A DNA stretch of 64,000 nt from CALBZE01 sp036381255 (lineage in GTDB: Bacteria; Gemmatimonadota; Gemmatimonadetes; Longimicrobiales; RSA9). Below the pieces are notes generated by a model. It made no database searches and had not been told where the DNA came from. It worked only from the letters and a program-made list of their open reading frames with translations. Within the stretch, counting starts at the first letter, position 1; the number at the start of each line of letters is the position of its first letter. Shown here piece after piece: positions 1-9,003 of this stretch. A program made the position numbers and the translations under genes. The stretch lies in the NCBI GenBank assembly GCA_036381255.1, contig DASVDG010000124.1:62001-126000 (forward strand), read 5' to 3'.

Positions 1-1
1 G

Positions 2-286
2 TGGATGGGCTACCCGATGCAGATCAAGGTCGACTTCCTGTGCCGCGACTCGATCCTGGCCGCGCCGATCGTGCTCGACCTGGCGCTGTTCCTCGATCTC
101 GCGAAGCGGGCGGAGATGAGCGGGATCCAGGAGTGGCTGTCGTTCTACTTCAAGAGCCCGATGACGGCGCCCGGCCTGTACCCGGAGCACGATATCTTCA
201 TCCAGCAGATGAAGCTGAAGAACACGCTGCGGCATCTGATGGGCGAGGATCAGATCACGCACCTCGGGGTGGAGTACTACGAATGA
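2..286 (+). CDS. ino1: Inositol-3-phosphate synthase, C-terminal end (partial)
   Basis: Only the last 94 codons are in the window; the reading frame is open to the left edge. The segment QIKVDFLCRDSILAAPIVLD followed by a short helical tail is the conserved C-terminal part of NAD-dependent myo-inositol-1-phosphate synthases, which convert glucose 6-phosphate to inositol 1-phosphate in the cytoplasm. The Lys, Asp and Arg in KVDFLCRD belong to the conserved core of the family. The product would feed phosphatidylinositol-type lipids or soluble inositol phosphates. The NAD-binding domain lies outside the window, so integrity cannot be judged. An intrinsic-terminator-like hairpin follows 36 nt after the stop. 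Confidence 0.88.
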   Translation, partial: WMGYPMQIKVDFLCRDSILAAPIVLDLALFLDLAKRAEMSGIQEWLSFYFKSPMTAPGLYPEHDIFIQQMKLKNTLRHLMGEDQITHLGVEYYE

Positions 287-321
287 GGCGCGGGGAAAGC
301 CCGGGTTGAAGTTCGAGGGGC

Positions 322-353
322 GGGGCGGGCGTGGGGTCCGGCCCGCCCCTTTC
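322..353 (+). terminator. Intrinsic-terminator-like hairpin after ino1
   Basis: GGGGCGGGC (322-330) pairs perfectly with GCCCGCCCC (341-349) across a 10-nt loop, followed by TTTCT. The T tract is short but the stem is all G-C. It separates the end of ino1 from tmk. Confidence 0.6.
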
Positions 354-421
354 TGCACGATGATGTCGTGCGGGGCGTGGGGAGGGGCGGGAGGATGGCG
401 CGGCGGTACAGGAGCCGGGGC

Positions 422-1063
422 ATGCGGCAGGGAATCTTCATCGTGTTCGAAGGGGTGGAGGGGTCGGGGAAGTCGACGCAGGTGCGGCTGCTCGGGGAGC
501 GGCTGGCGCGGCACGGGGTCGATCACCTGGTGACGCGGGAGCCGGGCGGGACGTCGGTAGGGGAGGAGATCCGGCGCATCCTGCTGCACGGCGGGGAGGT
601 GCCGGCGCGGGCGGAGCTGCTGCTGATGCTGTCCGCGCGCGCGGTGTTCGTGGGCGAGGTGGTGCGGCCGGCGCTGGAGCGGGGGGCGGTCGTGGTGGCG
701 GATCGGTACGAGCTCTCGACGCTCGCGTACCAGGGGTACGGCCGTGGGCTCCCGCTCGACGAAGTGCGGCGGATGAACGCGTTCGCGACGGAGGGGGTGA
801 CGCCGGACGTGACGCTGGTGCTGGACGTGCCGCCGGACGTCGGGGCGGCGCGGCGTGCGAAGGAGGGGCGGCACGCGGACCGGATCGAGCAGGCGGGCGC
901 GGCGTTTCACGCGCGGGTGGCGGAGGCATACCGCTTGCTTGCTGAGACGGAGCCCCGGGTGGAGCGAGTCGACGGCGGCGGGCCGCCGGAGCGGGTGCAC
1001 GCCGAGGTGCTGCGGCGGCTGCGGGCGCGGCTTCCAGAAACATTGTGGCTCGGGGAGGGTTAG
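422..1063 (+). CDS. tmk: Thymidylate kinase
   Basis: This 213-residue protein phosphorylates dTMP to dTDP with ATP, an essential cytoplasmic step of dTTP synthesis. The start MRQGIFIVFEGVEGSGKST places the P-loop (EGVEGSGKST) about ten residues from the N-terminus, which is standard for the family. The TREPGG motif and ADRYELSTLAYQGYGRGL (the DRY/S..AYQG substrate-site signature) follow in order, and the length fits. I chose the ATG at 422 rather than the upstream in-frame ATG at 368 because the family begins right before the P-loop strand. Upstream lies the ino1 terminator; the CtpA-like protease follows 47 nt downstream. Confidence 0.93.
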   Translation: MRQGIFIVFEGVEGSGKSTQVRLLGERLARHGVDHLVTREPGGTSVGEEIRRILLHGGEVPARAELLLMLSARAVFVGEVVRPALERGAVVVADRYELSTLAYQGYGRGLPLDEVRRMNAFATEGVTPDVTLVLDVPPDVGAARRAKEGRHADRIEQAGAAFHARVAEAYRLLAETEPRVERVDGGGPPERVHAEVLRRLRARLPETLWLGEG

Positions 1064-1110
1064 TACGTCTGCGGTTCGTGGCGGGCAGGTCGCGTAGTCA
1101 TGGAGGATGG

Positions 1111-2784
1111 ATGACGATCAAGCGGGCGTTGGTGGCGCCGATGGTGATCGCGGTGGTCGCGCTGGCCACGGGCGGTTGGTTGCTTCAGCGGGGTGTGGGC
1201 CGGGAAGGCAACGTATACTTTCAGGCCCGCCTCTTCGACGAGGTGCTGCATCACATTTCGGACCGGTACGTGGATCCGAAGGATCCGTCGACGCTCTACA
1301 AGATGGCGATCGACGGGCTGATCTACGAGCTGGGCGACCCGCACACGGCGTTCATGACGCCGGAGGAGTACGAAGCGCTGAAGGTGCAGACCCAGGGCGA
1401 GTACGCGGGGATCGGCTCCGAGATCGACGTACGCGACGGCTGGGTCACGATCGTCTCGCCGCTGCCCGGCTCGCCGTCGGAGCGGGCGGGGCTCCAGGCG
1501 GGTGACCGGATCATCGAGGTCGACGGCGAGTCGACGCGTGGGTGGAGCGCGGACGACGCGGTTCGCGAGCTGCGCGGCCCGCAGGGTGAACCGGTCGAAC
1601 TCACGGTCTCGCGGCTGGGCGTCGACGAACCGATCCGGTTCCGCATCGTCCGGGACGAGATCCACATCCAGGCGGTCCAGACCAGCTACCTGATGGATGA
1701 CGGCATCGGCTACGTCCAGCTGCGGGTCTTCAGCGAGAGCACGACGGAGGAGCTGCGCGAGGCGATCGAGGAGCTGCGCCGGCAGGGGATGCGCGGCCTC
1801 GTCCTCGACCTGCGGCGCAACCCGGGCGGGCTGCTGGACCAGGCGATCTCGGCATCGGACCTGTTCCTCGGCGAAGACAAGGTCGTGGCGGAGCTGCGGG
1901 GCCGGTCGCGGGAGATGAACCAGCGGTTCACGACCAGCGACGAGGACCGGTTCGAGGGGCTGCCGATCGTGGTGCTCGTCGGCCCGTCGACGGCGTCGGC
2001 CTCGGAGATCCTGGCCGGCGCGCTCCAGGACCACGACCGCGCGCTGATCGTCGGCGAGACCTCGTTCGGCAAGGGGCTGGTCCAGTCGCTGTACCGGCTC
2101 CCGGCCGGGCACTGGCTGAAGCTGACGACGGCGCGGTGGTACACCCCCTCCGGTCGGACGATCCAGCGTCCGTACGACCGGGAGGGCTACCTCGAGGAGG
2201 ACGAGGAGTCGTCGACGCCGGCAGCGTCCGCGAAGAAGGCGGAGCGCGAGGTGTTCCACACGGATGCCGGTCGCGTCGTGTACGGCGGCGGCGGCATCAC
2301 GCCGGACGTGGTCGTCGAGGCGGAGCGGCTGAACGCCGAGGAGCTCGCATTCGCGCAGGCGGTGCAGAAGCACGGTTCGAAGTACCGCGACGTCCTCTAC
2401 GCCTACGCGATCCAGTACGCGCACGATCATCCCTCGCTGCGGCCGGGGTTCCAGGTCACGCCGGAGATGCTGAGCGGCTTCTACCAGGCGCTCCGGTCCG
2501 AGGGGATCGAAGTGGATCGGGAGCTCTTCGACGGCGCGAGCCGCTGGATCGGCAGCGACCTGGCAGCAGAGATCTCGCTGGCGAAGTGGAACCGCGAGGC
2601 GTACCAGAAGCGCTGGAACGCCGAGGATCGCCAGATCCAGGTCGCGGTCGAGCTGCTCCGGGAGGCGCGGACGCCGAAGGCGCTGTTCGCCGCGGCGTCG
2701 CGCTACGCGGAGAAGCACGCGCCGGATGCGGGCGCGCAGGCGGCGAGCGGAGTCGAGGCGCCTGCCGGCGCGATGCAGCGCTAG
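1111..2784 (+). CDS. C-terminal processing protease, S41 family (CtpA-like)
   Basis: This 557-residue protease is probably exported. An N-terminal hydrophobic segment (about residues 6-26) acts as signal anchor. An S41 N-terminal helical region, a PDZ domain (about residues 85-170, ending the GSPSERAGLQAGDRIIEVDG loop) and the S41 catalytic core follow. The catalytic dyad is visible as Ser296 in GPSTASASEIL and Lys321 in SFGKGLVQ. A roughly 120-residue C-terminal extension beyond the core is alpha-helical and ends in an Ala/Gly-rich tail. CtpA proteases trim or degrade periplasmic proteins from the C-terminus. The ATG at 1111 is preceded by GGAGG at 1102-1106, and fixes the start against the upstream ATG at 1045, which overlaps tmk. 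Confidence 0.9.
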   Translation: MTIKRALVAPMVIAVVALATGGWLLQRGVGREGNVYFQARLFDEVLHHISDRYVDPKDPSTLYKMAIDGLIYELGDPHTAFMTPEEYEALKVQTQGEYAGIGSEIDVRDGWVTIVSPLPGSPSERAGLQAGDRIIEVDGESTRGWSADDAVRELRGPQGEPVELTVSRLGVDEPIRFRIVRDEIHIQAVQTSYLMDDGIGYVQLRVFSESTTEELREAIEELRRQGMRGLVLDLRRNPGGLLDQAISASDLFLGEDKVVAELRGRSREMNQRFTTSDEDRFEGLPIVVLVGPSTASASEILAGALQDHDRALIVGETSFGKGLVQSLYRLPAGHWLKLTTARWYTPSGRTIQRPYDREGYLEEDEESSTPAASAKKAEREVFHTDAGRVVYGGGGITPDVVVEAERLNAEELAFAQAVQKHGSKYRDVLYAYAIQYAHDHPSLRPGFQVTPEMLSGFYQALRSEGIEVDRELFDGASRWIGSDLAAEISLAKWNREAYQKRWNAEDRQIQVAVELLREARTPKALFAAASRYAEKHAPDAGAQAASGVEAPAGAMQR

Positions 2785-2799
2785 GCCGCGCCGCACGAC

Positions 2800-3636
2800 A
2801 TGAGCGTTGCCGTCCTGCTGACGCTCTTCGGCGTAGGACTCCTCGTCGGCCTGGTGTCGGGGCTGATCGGGATCGGAGGAGGGGTGCTCATCGTGCCCTT
2901 CCTCTACGCGTTCTACGCCCACCCGGCGTGGAGCGGCGTCCACATCGGCTCGGACGTCGCGACGACCGTGGCGCACGCGACCAGCCTGTTCATCATCGTG
3001 CCGACGGCGATCCGGGGCACGCTCTCGTATCACCGCGCCGGCCTCGTCGAGTGGCGGGCCGCCATGCCGATCGCACTCGCGTCCGTGGCGAGTGCGATCG
3101 GCGGCGCGCTCCTCGCCGTTTCCCTGCCGCAGTTCGCGCTCAAGGTTGCGTTCGGCACGCTCCTCATGCTCTCCGGCACGGACCTGCTGCGGGACCGGTC
3201 CGCGGCCGCCGGCCGGCGCGGCCGTTCGCCGGTGGCGTTGTGGAAGTCGATCGCGACGGGGCTCGTCGTCGGGCTCTTCTCCGCGCTGCTCGGGATCGGC
3301 GGCGGCGCGATCGCGATTCCGCTCCTGCTCTACGTGATCGGCGTGGGCGTGCGCGAGGTGGCCGCGACCTCGCTGGCGATCGTGATGTGCTCGGCGCTGG
3401 CCGGGACGTTGACGTACGCGGCGAGCCGCCCGGATGCGGCGCTCCCCGAGGGCACCTTCGGCTACGTCCACCTCCTCGCGGCGCTGCCGATCCTCGCCGG
3501 CTCCGTCCTCGCCGTACGTTGGGGCGCGCTCCTCAACCAGCGGCTCCCGGCCCGGTCGCTCCGGACGGTGTTCGCGCTGGTCTTCATCCTCCTGGGGCTC
3601 CGCCTCGTCCTCCTGAACGCGCCGCTCCTCTTCTGA
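2800..3636 (+). CDS. TSUP-family membrane transporter (TauE/SafE-like)
   Basis: A 278-residue polytopic membrane protein with two homologous halves. Each half contains the glycine signature SGLIGIGGG or LLGIGGGAIAIP typical of the TauE/SafE (TSUP) family, which export sulfite, sulfonates or organic acids. About eight transmembrane helices can be drawn. The substrate cannot be told from sequence. It starts 15 nt after the protease stop, so it is likely co-transcribed with it, though no strong ribosome-binding site is seen. A G-C hairpin follows the stop. Confidence 0.87.
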   Translation: MSVAVLLTLFGVGLLVGLVSGLIGIGGGVLIVPFLYAFYAHPAWSGVHIGSDVATTVAHATSLFIIVPTAIRGTLSYHRAGLVEWRAAMPIALASVASAIGGALLAVSLPQFALKVAFGTLLMLSGTDLLRDRSAAAGRRGRSPVALWKSIATGLVVGLFSALLGIGGGAIAIPLLLYVIGVGVREVAATSLAIVMCSALAGTLTYAASRPDAALPEGTFGYVHLLAALPILAGSVLAVRWGALLNQRLPARSLRTVFALVFILLGLRLVLLNAPLLF

Positions 3637-3662
3637 GCCCCGGGGCGGCCCCGTCGACGCGC

Positions 3663-3682
3663 GGCCGCCCACGGAGGCGGCC
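3663..3682 (+). terminator. GC-rich hairpin after the TSUP gene
   Basis: GGCCGCC (3663-3669) and GGCGGCC (3676-3682) form a perfect 7-bp stem with a 6-nt loop in the intergenic region. There is no T tract, so termination is only a possibility. Confidence 0.3.
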
Positions 3683-3704
3683 CCCGCACCCGGCGGCGCG
3701 ACGG

Positions 3705-3734
3705 TTGGCGACCGCGTGCCGGCCCCGATATATT
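3705..3734 (+). promoter_or_regulatory. Sigma-70-type promoter; probable leaderless transcript
   Basis: TTGGCG (3705-3710) and TATATT (3729-3734) are separated by 18 nt. The ATG at 3743 begins only 8 nt after the -10 box, so the expected start of transcription falls at or within a base or two of the start codon. Confidence 0.55.
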
Positions 3735-3742
3735 CGCGCGCG

Positions 3743-4687
3743 ATGAATCGGCAGAACCTCATGACGGCAACGGCCGCGACGCCCGTCCGGCGCACCCGGG
3801 ACCGGCCGCTGCCCCCCGGGCTCGTCCTCGCGGTCGCGGTCTTCGCGCTGGGCTGGGCCGGGCCGCTGGTGCGGTTCGCGACGGCGCCCGCACTGGTCAT
3901 CGCGGCGTGGCGCCTGCTCTTCTCCGTCGCGGCGATCGCCATCGTCCTGACGGCGCGGCGCGGCTGGGGCGAGCTGGCGCGTCTCGACCGGCGCGCCTGG
4001 CTGCTCGCACTCGCCTCCGGCGCGCTCCTCGCCCTGCACTTCTGGAGCTGGATCACGTCGCTCCGCTGGACGAGCGTCGCCAGCTCGGTGGTGCTGGTCA
4101 ACACGCAGCCGGTCTTCGTGGCGACGCTGTCCGCATTCGCGCTCGGCGAGCGGGCGAGCCGGCGACAGTGGCTCGGGATCGCCGTGGCCGTGACCGGCGC
4201 GGTCATCATCGGATGGGGCGACTTCGGCCGCGGCGCCTCGCCGCTGATCGGCGACCTGCTCGCCGTCGCCGGCGCGGTGTTCGCGGCCGGGTACTACGTC
4301 ATCGGGCGCAACCTGCGCCAGCGCCTCGACCTCTGGACCTACATCGGGCTCGTGTACGGCGTGGCCGCCGCGCTGCTGACCGCGGCCGTGATCTTCGATC
4401 CGACGGCCGCCCTGACCGGGTACCCGGAGTCCGACTGGGTCGTGTTCATCGCGCTCGCGGCCGGGCCGATGATGATCGGGCACACCGGGGTGAATTACGC
4501 GCTGCGGTACCTGCCGGCGTACGTCGCGAACCTCGCGACGCTGGGGGAGCCGGTCGGCGCGACGATCATCGCCTGGGCGCTGCCGGCGATCGCGGAGCGG
4601 CCGACGGTGCAGGTGGTCGTCGGGGGCGTGTCGATCGGGGTCGGGATCGGAATCGGGCTGCGTGGGAGACGGAGCGGAGATGTCTGA
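3743..4687 (+). CDS. EamA/DMT-superfamily membrane transporter
   Basis: A 314-residue protein with about ten hydrophobic helices in two EamA repeats. These include GWAGPLVRFATAPALVIAAWRL-like and SLRWTSVASSVVLVNTQPVF-like segments, the latter being the conserved helix 3-4 region of drug/metabolite exporters. The substrate is unknown; relatives export amino acids, nucleosides or drugs. The C-terminus ends in a Gly/Ile-rich helix and a short basic tail. The promoter just upstream suggests an independent, leaderless mRNA. The in-frame ATG at 3716 lies upstream of the -10 box and is therefore disfavoured. Confidence 0.87.
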   Translation: MNRQNLMTATAATPVRRTRDRPLPPGLVLAVAVFALGWAGPLVRFATAPALVIAAWRLLFSVAAIAIVLTARRGWGELARLDRRAWLLALASGALLALHFWSWITSLRWTSVASSVVLVNTQPVFVATLSAFALGERASRRQWLGIAVAVTGAVIIGWGDFGRGASPLIGDLLAVAGAVFAAGYYVIGRNLRQRLDLWTYIGLVYGVAAALLTAAVIFDPTAALTGYPESDWVVFIALAAGPMMIGHTGVNYALRYLPAYVANLATLGEPVGATIIAWALPAIAERPTVQVVVGGVSIGVGIGIGLRGRRSGDV

Positions 4688-4771
4688 GTTCGGGCTCGAC
4701 GGGAACGACCCGGAGCGGGGGGTACGGCGGCCGATCGAGCCATGGTTTGAACGCGAGCGCGGTGTATTCTT

Positions 4772-5914
4772 GTGAACGGGAACGGCGGCGCCGGGACGGC
4801 GCGTGGAGTTCAGGTCGAGGTGGTGCGCGGGGCGACGGTCGAATCCCGCCACGTCGTGCACGTCGCGGTGGTCGACGAGGTGGGGCGCGTGCGGGCGAGT
4901 GCGGGGGATCCCGCCTTCGTGACGTTCGCGCGGTCGTCGATCAAGGCGTTGCAAGCGCTGCCGCTCGTGGAGGACGGCGGCGTGGAGCGGTTCGGTCTGA
5001 CCGAGGCGGAGCTGGCGTTGTGCTGCGCGTCGCACGGCGGGGAGCCGTACCACGTGGAGGCGGCACGGTCGATCCTGCGGAAGGTGGGCGCGTCGGAGGG
5101 GGCGTTGGCGTGCGGGCCGCACGCGCCGTTCCACGGGCCGTCGGCGCAGGCGCTGGCGGAGGCGGGCGCGGAGCCCGGGCGGGTGCACAACAACTGCTCG
5201 GGGAAGCACGCGGGGATGCTGGCGCTGGCGCGGCTGCACGACTGGCCGATGACGGGCTACACGGAGCCGTCGCACCCGGTCCAGCGGCGCATGCTCGCGG
5301 AGGTCGCGCGATGGACGGAGGTCCCGGAGGAGCGCATCGCGACGGGCGTGGACGGGTGCGGCGCGGTCACGTTCGCGGTGCCGCTGTCGGCGCTGGCCGC
5401 GGCGTTCGCGCGGTTCGGCGCGGCGGCGGAGCGGGGTGCGGGCGCGGAGGAGCCGGTTGCGGGCGCGGGCGAGCCGGGTGCGGGCGAGCCGGGTGCGGGC
5501 GGCGGCGAGCGGTCCGGCGGAGGCCGCGGGCGCGGAGCGGGCGCGGGGGCGTCGGGCCCGGCGCGGCTGGTGGCGGCGCTGCGGCGGCACCCGGAGTACG
5601 TCGCGGGGACGGACCGGTTGTGCACGGCGCTGATGCGCGCGACGGGTGGGCGGATCCTGGCGAAGGTCGGCGCGGAGGGCGTGTACGTCGCGGGCGCGCC
5701 GGCCGAGGGGCTGGGTGTGGCGCTCAAGGTGGAGGACGGCGCGAAGCGCGCGGCGGAATCGGCGCTGCTCGGCGTGCTGCGGAGCCTGGAGCTGATCACG
5801 GCGGACGAGTACGCGGCGCTCGAGCGATACGCGGAGCCGGCGCTGATGAACACGCGGGGCGAGCGTGTCGGGGGGATCCGGCCGGTGGTGGCGTTGGAGG
5901 CGCGGCGTGGATGA
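4772..5914 (+). CDS. L-asparaginase, type II thermolabile-like family (COG4448)
   Basis: About 380 residues. The order VEVVRGATVESRH, FARSSIKALQALPLVE, CCASHGGEPYH, NNCSGKHAGMLAL and GVDGCGAVTF matches the Rhizobium-type asparaginase family, which hydrolyses asparagine to aspartate and ammonia and is unrelated to E. coli AnsB. SSIK, SHGG and CSGKH carry the conserved polar residues of the active site. A low-complexity Ala-Gly-Glu-Pro insertion (about residues 222-262) separates the two halves. The GTG at 4772 is the first start; a TATTCT box ends one base before it, so translation may begin further in, e.g. at the GTG codons near 4820. The last 8 nt overlap the next gene. Confidence 0.85.
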   Translation: MNGNGGAGTARGVQVEVVRGATVESRHVVHVAVVDEVGRVRASAGDPAFVTFARSSIKALQALPLVEDGGVERFGLTEAELALCCASHGGEPYHVEAARSILRKVGASEGALACGPHAPFHGPSAQALAEAGAEPGRVHNNCSGKHAGMLALARLHDWPMTGYTEPSHPVQRRMLAEVARWTEVPEERIATGVDGCGAVTFAVPLSALAAAFARFGAAAERGAGAEEPVAGAGEPGAGEPGAGGGERSGGGRGRGAGAGASGPARLVAALRRHPEYVAGTDRLCTALMRATGGRILAKVGAEGVYVAGAPAEGLGVALKVEDGAKRAAESALLGVLRSLELITADEYAALERYAEPALMNTRGERVGGIRPVVALEARRG

Positions 5915-6524
5915 GGCGACGCGCAGCGTCGTCGCGGTGTCGGCGGCGCTCGGCGCCGGGGATCGGGCGCGACTCGCCGAGGCGCTGGACCGGGCGGCGG
6001 AGCGGGCCGACCCGCTCGCGGTGGAGGAGGCGCTGCTCCAGAGTTACCTCTTTCTGGGGTACCCGGCGGCGCTGAACGCGCTGGCGCTGTGGCGGGAGCG
6101 GTCCGGCCGGCCCGCTCCCGCGCCGGTGGAGGACGACTGGCCCGGCTGGCGGTCGCGCGGCGAGCGCGTGTGCGAGCGGGTGTACGCCGGGCAGTACGCG
6201 CGGCTGAGGGCGAACGTGGCGCGGCTGCATCCGGACATGGAACGGTGGATGCTGACCGAGGGCTACGGCAAGGTGCTCGGCCGGCGCGGGCTGGGGCTGA
6301 AGGCGCGGGAGCTGTGCATCGTCGTGCTGCTCGCGGGGCAGGACGCGGCGCCGCAGCTCCATTCGCACCTGCGGGGCGCGCTGAACGTGGGCGCATCGCC
6401 GGCGGAGGTGGAGGAGGCGCTCTCGCTGGCCCTCCCCGTGCTGCCGGCGGAGCGCGCGGCGGCGGCGCGGGAGGTCTGGCGCGCCGTGCGCCGGCGCTGG
6501 GAGGAGAGGCGCGAGGGCGAATGA
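5907..6524 (+). CDS. Carboxymuconolactone decarboxylase-family protein
   Basis: A 205-residue cytoplasmic protein. The region LGLKARELCIVVLLAGQDAAPQ-L-SHLRGALNVGASPAEVEEAL is the alpha-helical CMD/AhpD signature, but the Cys-x-x-Cys redox pair of AhpD is absent: the helix has LAGQDAAPQLHSH instead. A thiol-disulfide role is therefore unlikely and a lyase-like or unknown activity is left open. The GTG start at 5907 has GGAGG at 5896-5900 and overlaps the asparaginase stop, suggesting translational coupling. It is followed 13 nt later by obgE. Confidence 0.75.
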   Translation: MDEATRSVVAVSAALGAGDRARLAEALDRAAERADPLAVEEALLQSYLFLGYPAALNALALWRERSGRPAPAPVEDDWPGWRSRGERVCERVYAGQYARLRANVARLHPDMERWMLTEGYGKVLGRRGLGLKARELCIVVLLAGQDAAPQLHSHLRGALNVGASPAEVEEALSLALPVLPAERAAAAREVWRAVRRRWEERREGE

Positions 6525-6537
6525 GAACGGAGCGGTG

Positions 6538-7566
6538 ATGTTCGTCGATTACGCGGTGATCAATGTGTACGCGGGGACGGGCGGTTCGGGGGCGGAAGCG
6601 TGGCGCCGGGAGGCGGGCGTGCCGCGCGGCGGGCCGGCCGGCGGCGATGGCGGGAAGGGCGGCGATGTCGTGTTGCGGGCGGACCGGCAGCTCAGCACGC
6701 TGCTCGACTACCGCTATCAGCAGCATTACCGCGCGGAGCGGGGCCAGCACGGCATGGGGAAGAACCGCACGGGTCGGGACGGCGCCGACCTGGTGTTGAA
6801 GGTGCCGCCCGGGACGGTGGTCAAGGACGCGGACACGGGTGAGGTGCTGGGCGAGCTGGTCGAGGACGGCGACGAGCTGATCGTGGCGAAGGGCGGGCGC
6901 GGGGGGCGGGGGAACGCGGCGTTCGCCACGGCGACGCGCCAGGCGCCGACGTACTGGGAGCCGGGCGCGGAGGGCGAGGAGCGGCGGGTCGCGCTCGAGC
7001 TGAAGCTGATCGCGGACGTCGGGCTGGTCGGCCAGCCGAACGCCGGCAAGTCGACGCTGCTGTCCGCGATCTCGGCGGCGCGGCCGAAGATCGCGGAGTA
7101 CCCGTTCACGACGCTCGAGCCGAACCTGGGCGTGGTGCAGCTCTCGGGTTCTCGGACGTACGTCGTCGCGGACATCCCGGGGATCATCGAGGGTGCGCAC
7201 GCGGGGCGCGGCCTCGGGCTGCGCTTCCTGCGGCACATCGAGCGGACCCGCACGCTGGCGTACCTGATCCCGGTCGACGCGGAAGACGTCCAGGAGGAGT
7301 ACCGCCTGCTGCGCGAGGAGCTGCGGTCGTACTCCGCCGAGCTGGCGGAGAAGCCGCACTGCGTGGTGCTCAGCAAGACGGACGTGCTCGGCCCCGACGA
7401 GGCGCCGCCGGCGATCGATGCGCCCGATGCGTGGGGTGTCTACGCGATCTCGGCCGTGAGCCGACGGGGGCTGGACGCGTTGCTGGAGGGTCTCTACGCG
7501 CACGTCCGCGAGGCGATCGCGGAGGCCTGGGAGGACGAGCCCCAGCCGGAGATGTACCGGCCGTAA
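6538..7566 (+). CDS. obgE: GTPase Obg/CgtA
   Basis: This 342-residue essential GTPase binds the large ribosomal subunit. The N-terminal glycine-rich Obg fold (FVDYAVINVYAGTGGSG and GKGGRGGRGNAAFATATRQAP, residues 1-157) is followed by the G domain. G1 is GQPNAGKST, G2 the YPFTTLEPNLG switch I, G3 DIPGIIEGAHAGRGLG, and G4 SKTD. Only a short acidic tail follows; the OCT domain of longer homologues is absent. The start could be the GTG at 6535 or the ATG at 6538; the latter gives the family-typical MFVD start. Confidence 0.95.
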   Translation: MFVDYAVINVYAGTGGSGAEAWRREAGVPRGGPAGGDGGKGGDVVLRADRQLSTLLDYRYQQHYRAERGQHGMGKNRTGRDGADLVLKVPPGTVVKDADTGEVLGELVEDGDELIVAKGGRGGRGNAAFATATRQAPTYWEPGAEGEERRVALELKLIADVGLVGQPNAGKSTLLSAISAARPKIAEYPFTTLEPNLGVVQLSGSRTYVVADIPGIIEGAHAGRGLGLRFLRHIERTRTLAYLIPVDAEDVQEEYRLLREELRSYSAELAEKPHCVVLSKTDVLGPDEAPPAIDAPDAWGVYAISAVSRRGLDALLEGLYAHVREAIAEAWEDEPQPEMYRP

Positions 7567-7729
7567 AGCGGCCGCCGCGCCGGTCCGTGCCGGCCGTGGT
7601 CCCGGCAATGCGTCCCGGAGAGGCGGCGCCCGTGCCTGCTCGGCGCAACGCCGCCGGGTCGGTGCGGCGCCCGGCCGCCCGGGGCCGCGCCCGGCCGAAC
7701 GTACCCACGCTCAGGTGACGATCGAATCC

Positions 7730-8860
7730 ATGCGCGAACCTGTCACTGCGGTGGGTCCCGCTCGCCCGGCCCCGGCGGAGCTCGAGGCGCTGCTGCACCT
7801 GCGTGCGCTGCCCGGGATCGGCGACCGGAGCTTCGCGGCGCTGCTCGAGCGGTACGGCAGTGCGCGGGGCGCGCTGGCCGCGCCGGCGGCGGAGCTCGGT
7901 GAGCGGGCCGCGGCCGCGCGGGGCTCGAAGCGGGTGCTCGGCTACGTGGCGCGGGCGCTGGAGACGATCGAGCGGGAGGGGATCGTGGTCCTGCCCCGGG
8001 GGGGTGCGGGCTACCCGCCGTCGCTCGAGCAGCTCCACGACCCGCCGGCGGTGCTGTTCGCGCGCGGCCGCCTCGCGCTTCTCGACCGGCCGGCGATCGC
8101 CGTGGTCGGCGCGCGTCGGCCGACGGCGGACGGACTGGGCGCGACGCGGCTGCTGGTCGCGGAGCTGTCGCGCGCCGGGCTCGTGGTGGTGAGCGGGATG
8201 GCGCGGGGGATCGATGGGGCGGCGCACGCGGCCGCGCTGGACGGGGGCACGGTCGGCGTGCTCGGCTGCGGCATCGACGTCGCCTATCCGAAGGAGCAGG
8301 CCGGGCTGTACGCGCGGGTGTCGGCCGAGGGGCTGCTGCTGAGCGAGTTCCTGCCCGGCGAGCCGCCGCGTCCGCACAACTTTCCCCGGCGGAACCGGAT
8401 CATCGCCGCGCTCGCTATGGGCGTGCTCGTCGTCGAGGCCGCGGAACGGAGCGGCGCGATGATCACGGTCGAGCACGCGCTGGACCTGGGCCGCGAGGTG
8501 TTCGCCGTGCCGGGCCCGATCGTGCGCGCGACGAGCGCGGGGACGAACGGGCTGATCCGGGACGGTGCGACGATCGCGCTCTGCGCGGCCGACGTGCTCG
8601 ACGCGCTGGTGACGAGCGGGAAGATCGATCCCGTCGCGCCCGTCCCCGCGGCCGCCGACCCGGAGGATCCGGCGGAGCCCGCCGGGGTGTCGGCCGCGGG
8701 GCGGGCCGTCTGGCGCGCGCTCGATGCGGATCCCCGGCACGTGGATGCCGTCGCGGCGGCGTGCGGATTGGCGGTGCGGGACGCGCTGGCGGCGCTGCTC
8801 GACCTGGAGCTTCGCGGCCACGCGCGGCAGCTCGCCGGCGCGCGGTTCGTACGGGCGTGA
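7730..8860 (+). CDS. dprA: DNA-processing protein DprA (Smf)
   Basis: A 376-residue protein that loads RecA on incoming single-stranded DNA during natural transformation. An N-terminal SAM-like helical region (LRALPGIGDRSFAALLERYG) precedes the Rossmann-like DprA core with VGARRPTADG, SGMARGIDGAAHAAAL, GVLGCGIDVAYPKE, FPRRNRIIAAL and the FAVPGP segment. A winged-helix-like C-terminal domain (about residues 310-376) follows. A GTG at 7715 in the same frame is an alternative start. A 163-nt GC-rich gap separates it from obgE. Confidence 0.93.
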   Translation: MREPVTAVGPARPAPAELEALLHLRALPGIGDRSFAALLERYGSARGALAAPAAELGERAAAARGSKRVLGYVARALETIEREGIVVLPRGGAGYPPSLEQLHDPPAVLFARGRLALLDRPAIAVVGARRPTADGLGATRLLVAELSRAGLVVVSGMARGIDGAAHAAALDGGTVGVLGCGIDVAYPKEQAGLYARVSAEGLLLSEFLPGEPPRPHNFPRRNRIIAALAMGVLVVEAAERSGAMITVEHALDLGREVFAVPGPIVRATSAGTNGLIRDGATIALCAADVLDALVTSGKIDPVAPVPAAADPEDPAEPAGVSAAGRAVWRALDADPRHVDAVAAACGLAVRDALAALLDLELRGHARQLAGARFVRA

Positions 8861-9003
8861 GGCGCGGGAGCCGGCGGCGCGGCGTGCGGCGCTGTCGCCA
8901 TCGCGGCGTGTGGCGCTTCCCGCATCGCGGCGCCGGTCTCATCCGCGCGCGCGGCGCGCTCGGCCGAGCGTCTCGACCCCGCAACCGGGCGGTGCGGGCG
9001 GGG

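Noticed and set aside
1060..4209. 1049-codon open frame on the minus strand
   Set aside because: It runs antisense across tmk end, the S41 protease, TSUP and EamA genes, is rich in Arg/Pro/His and matches no domain; long antisense frames are a by-product of high GC.
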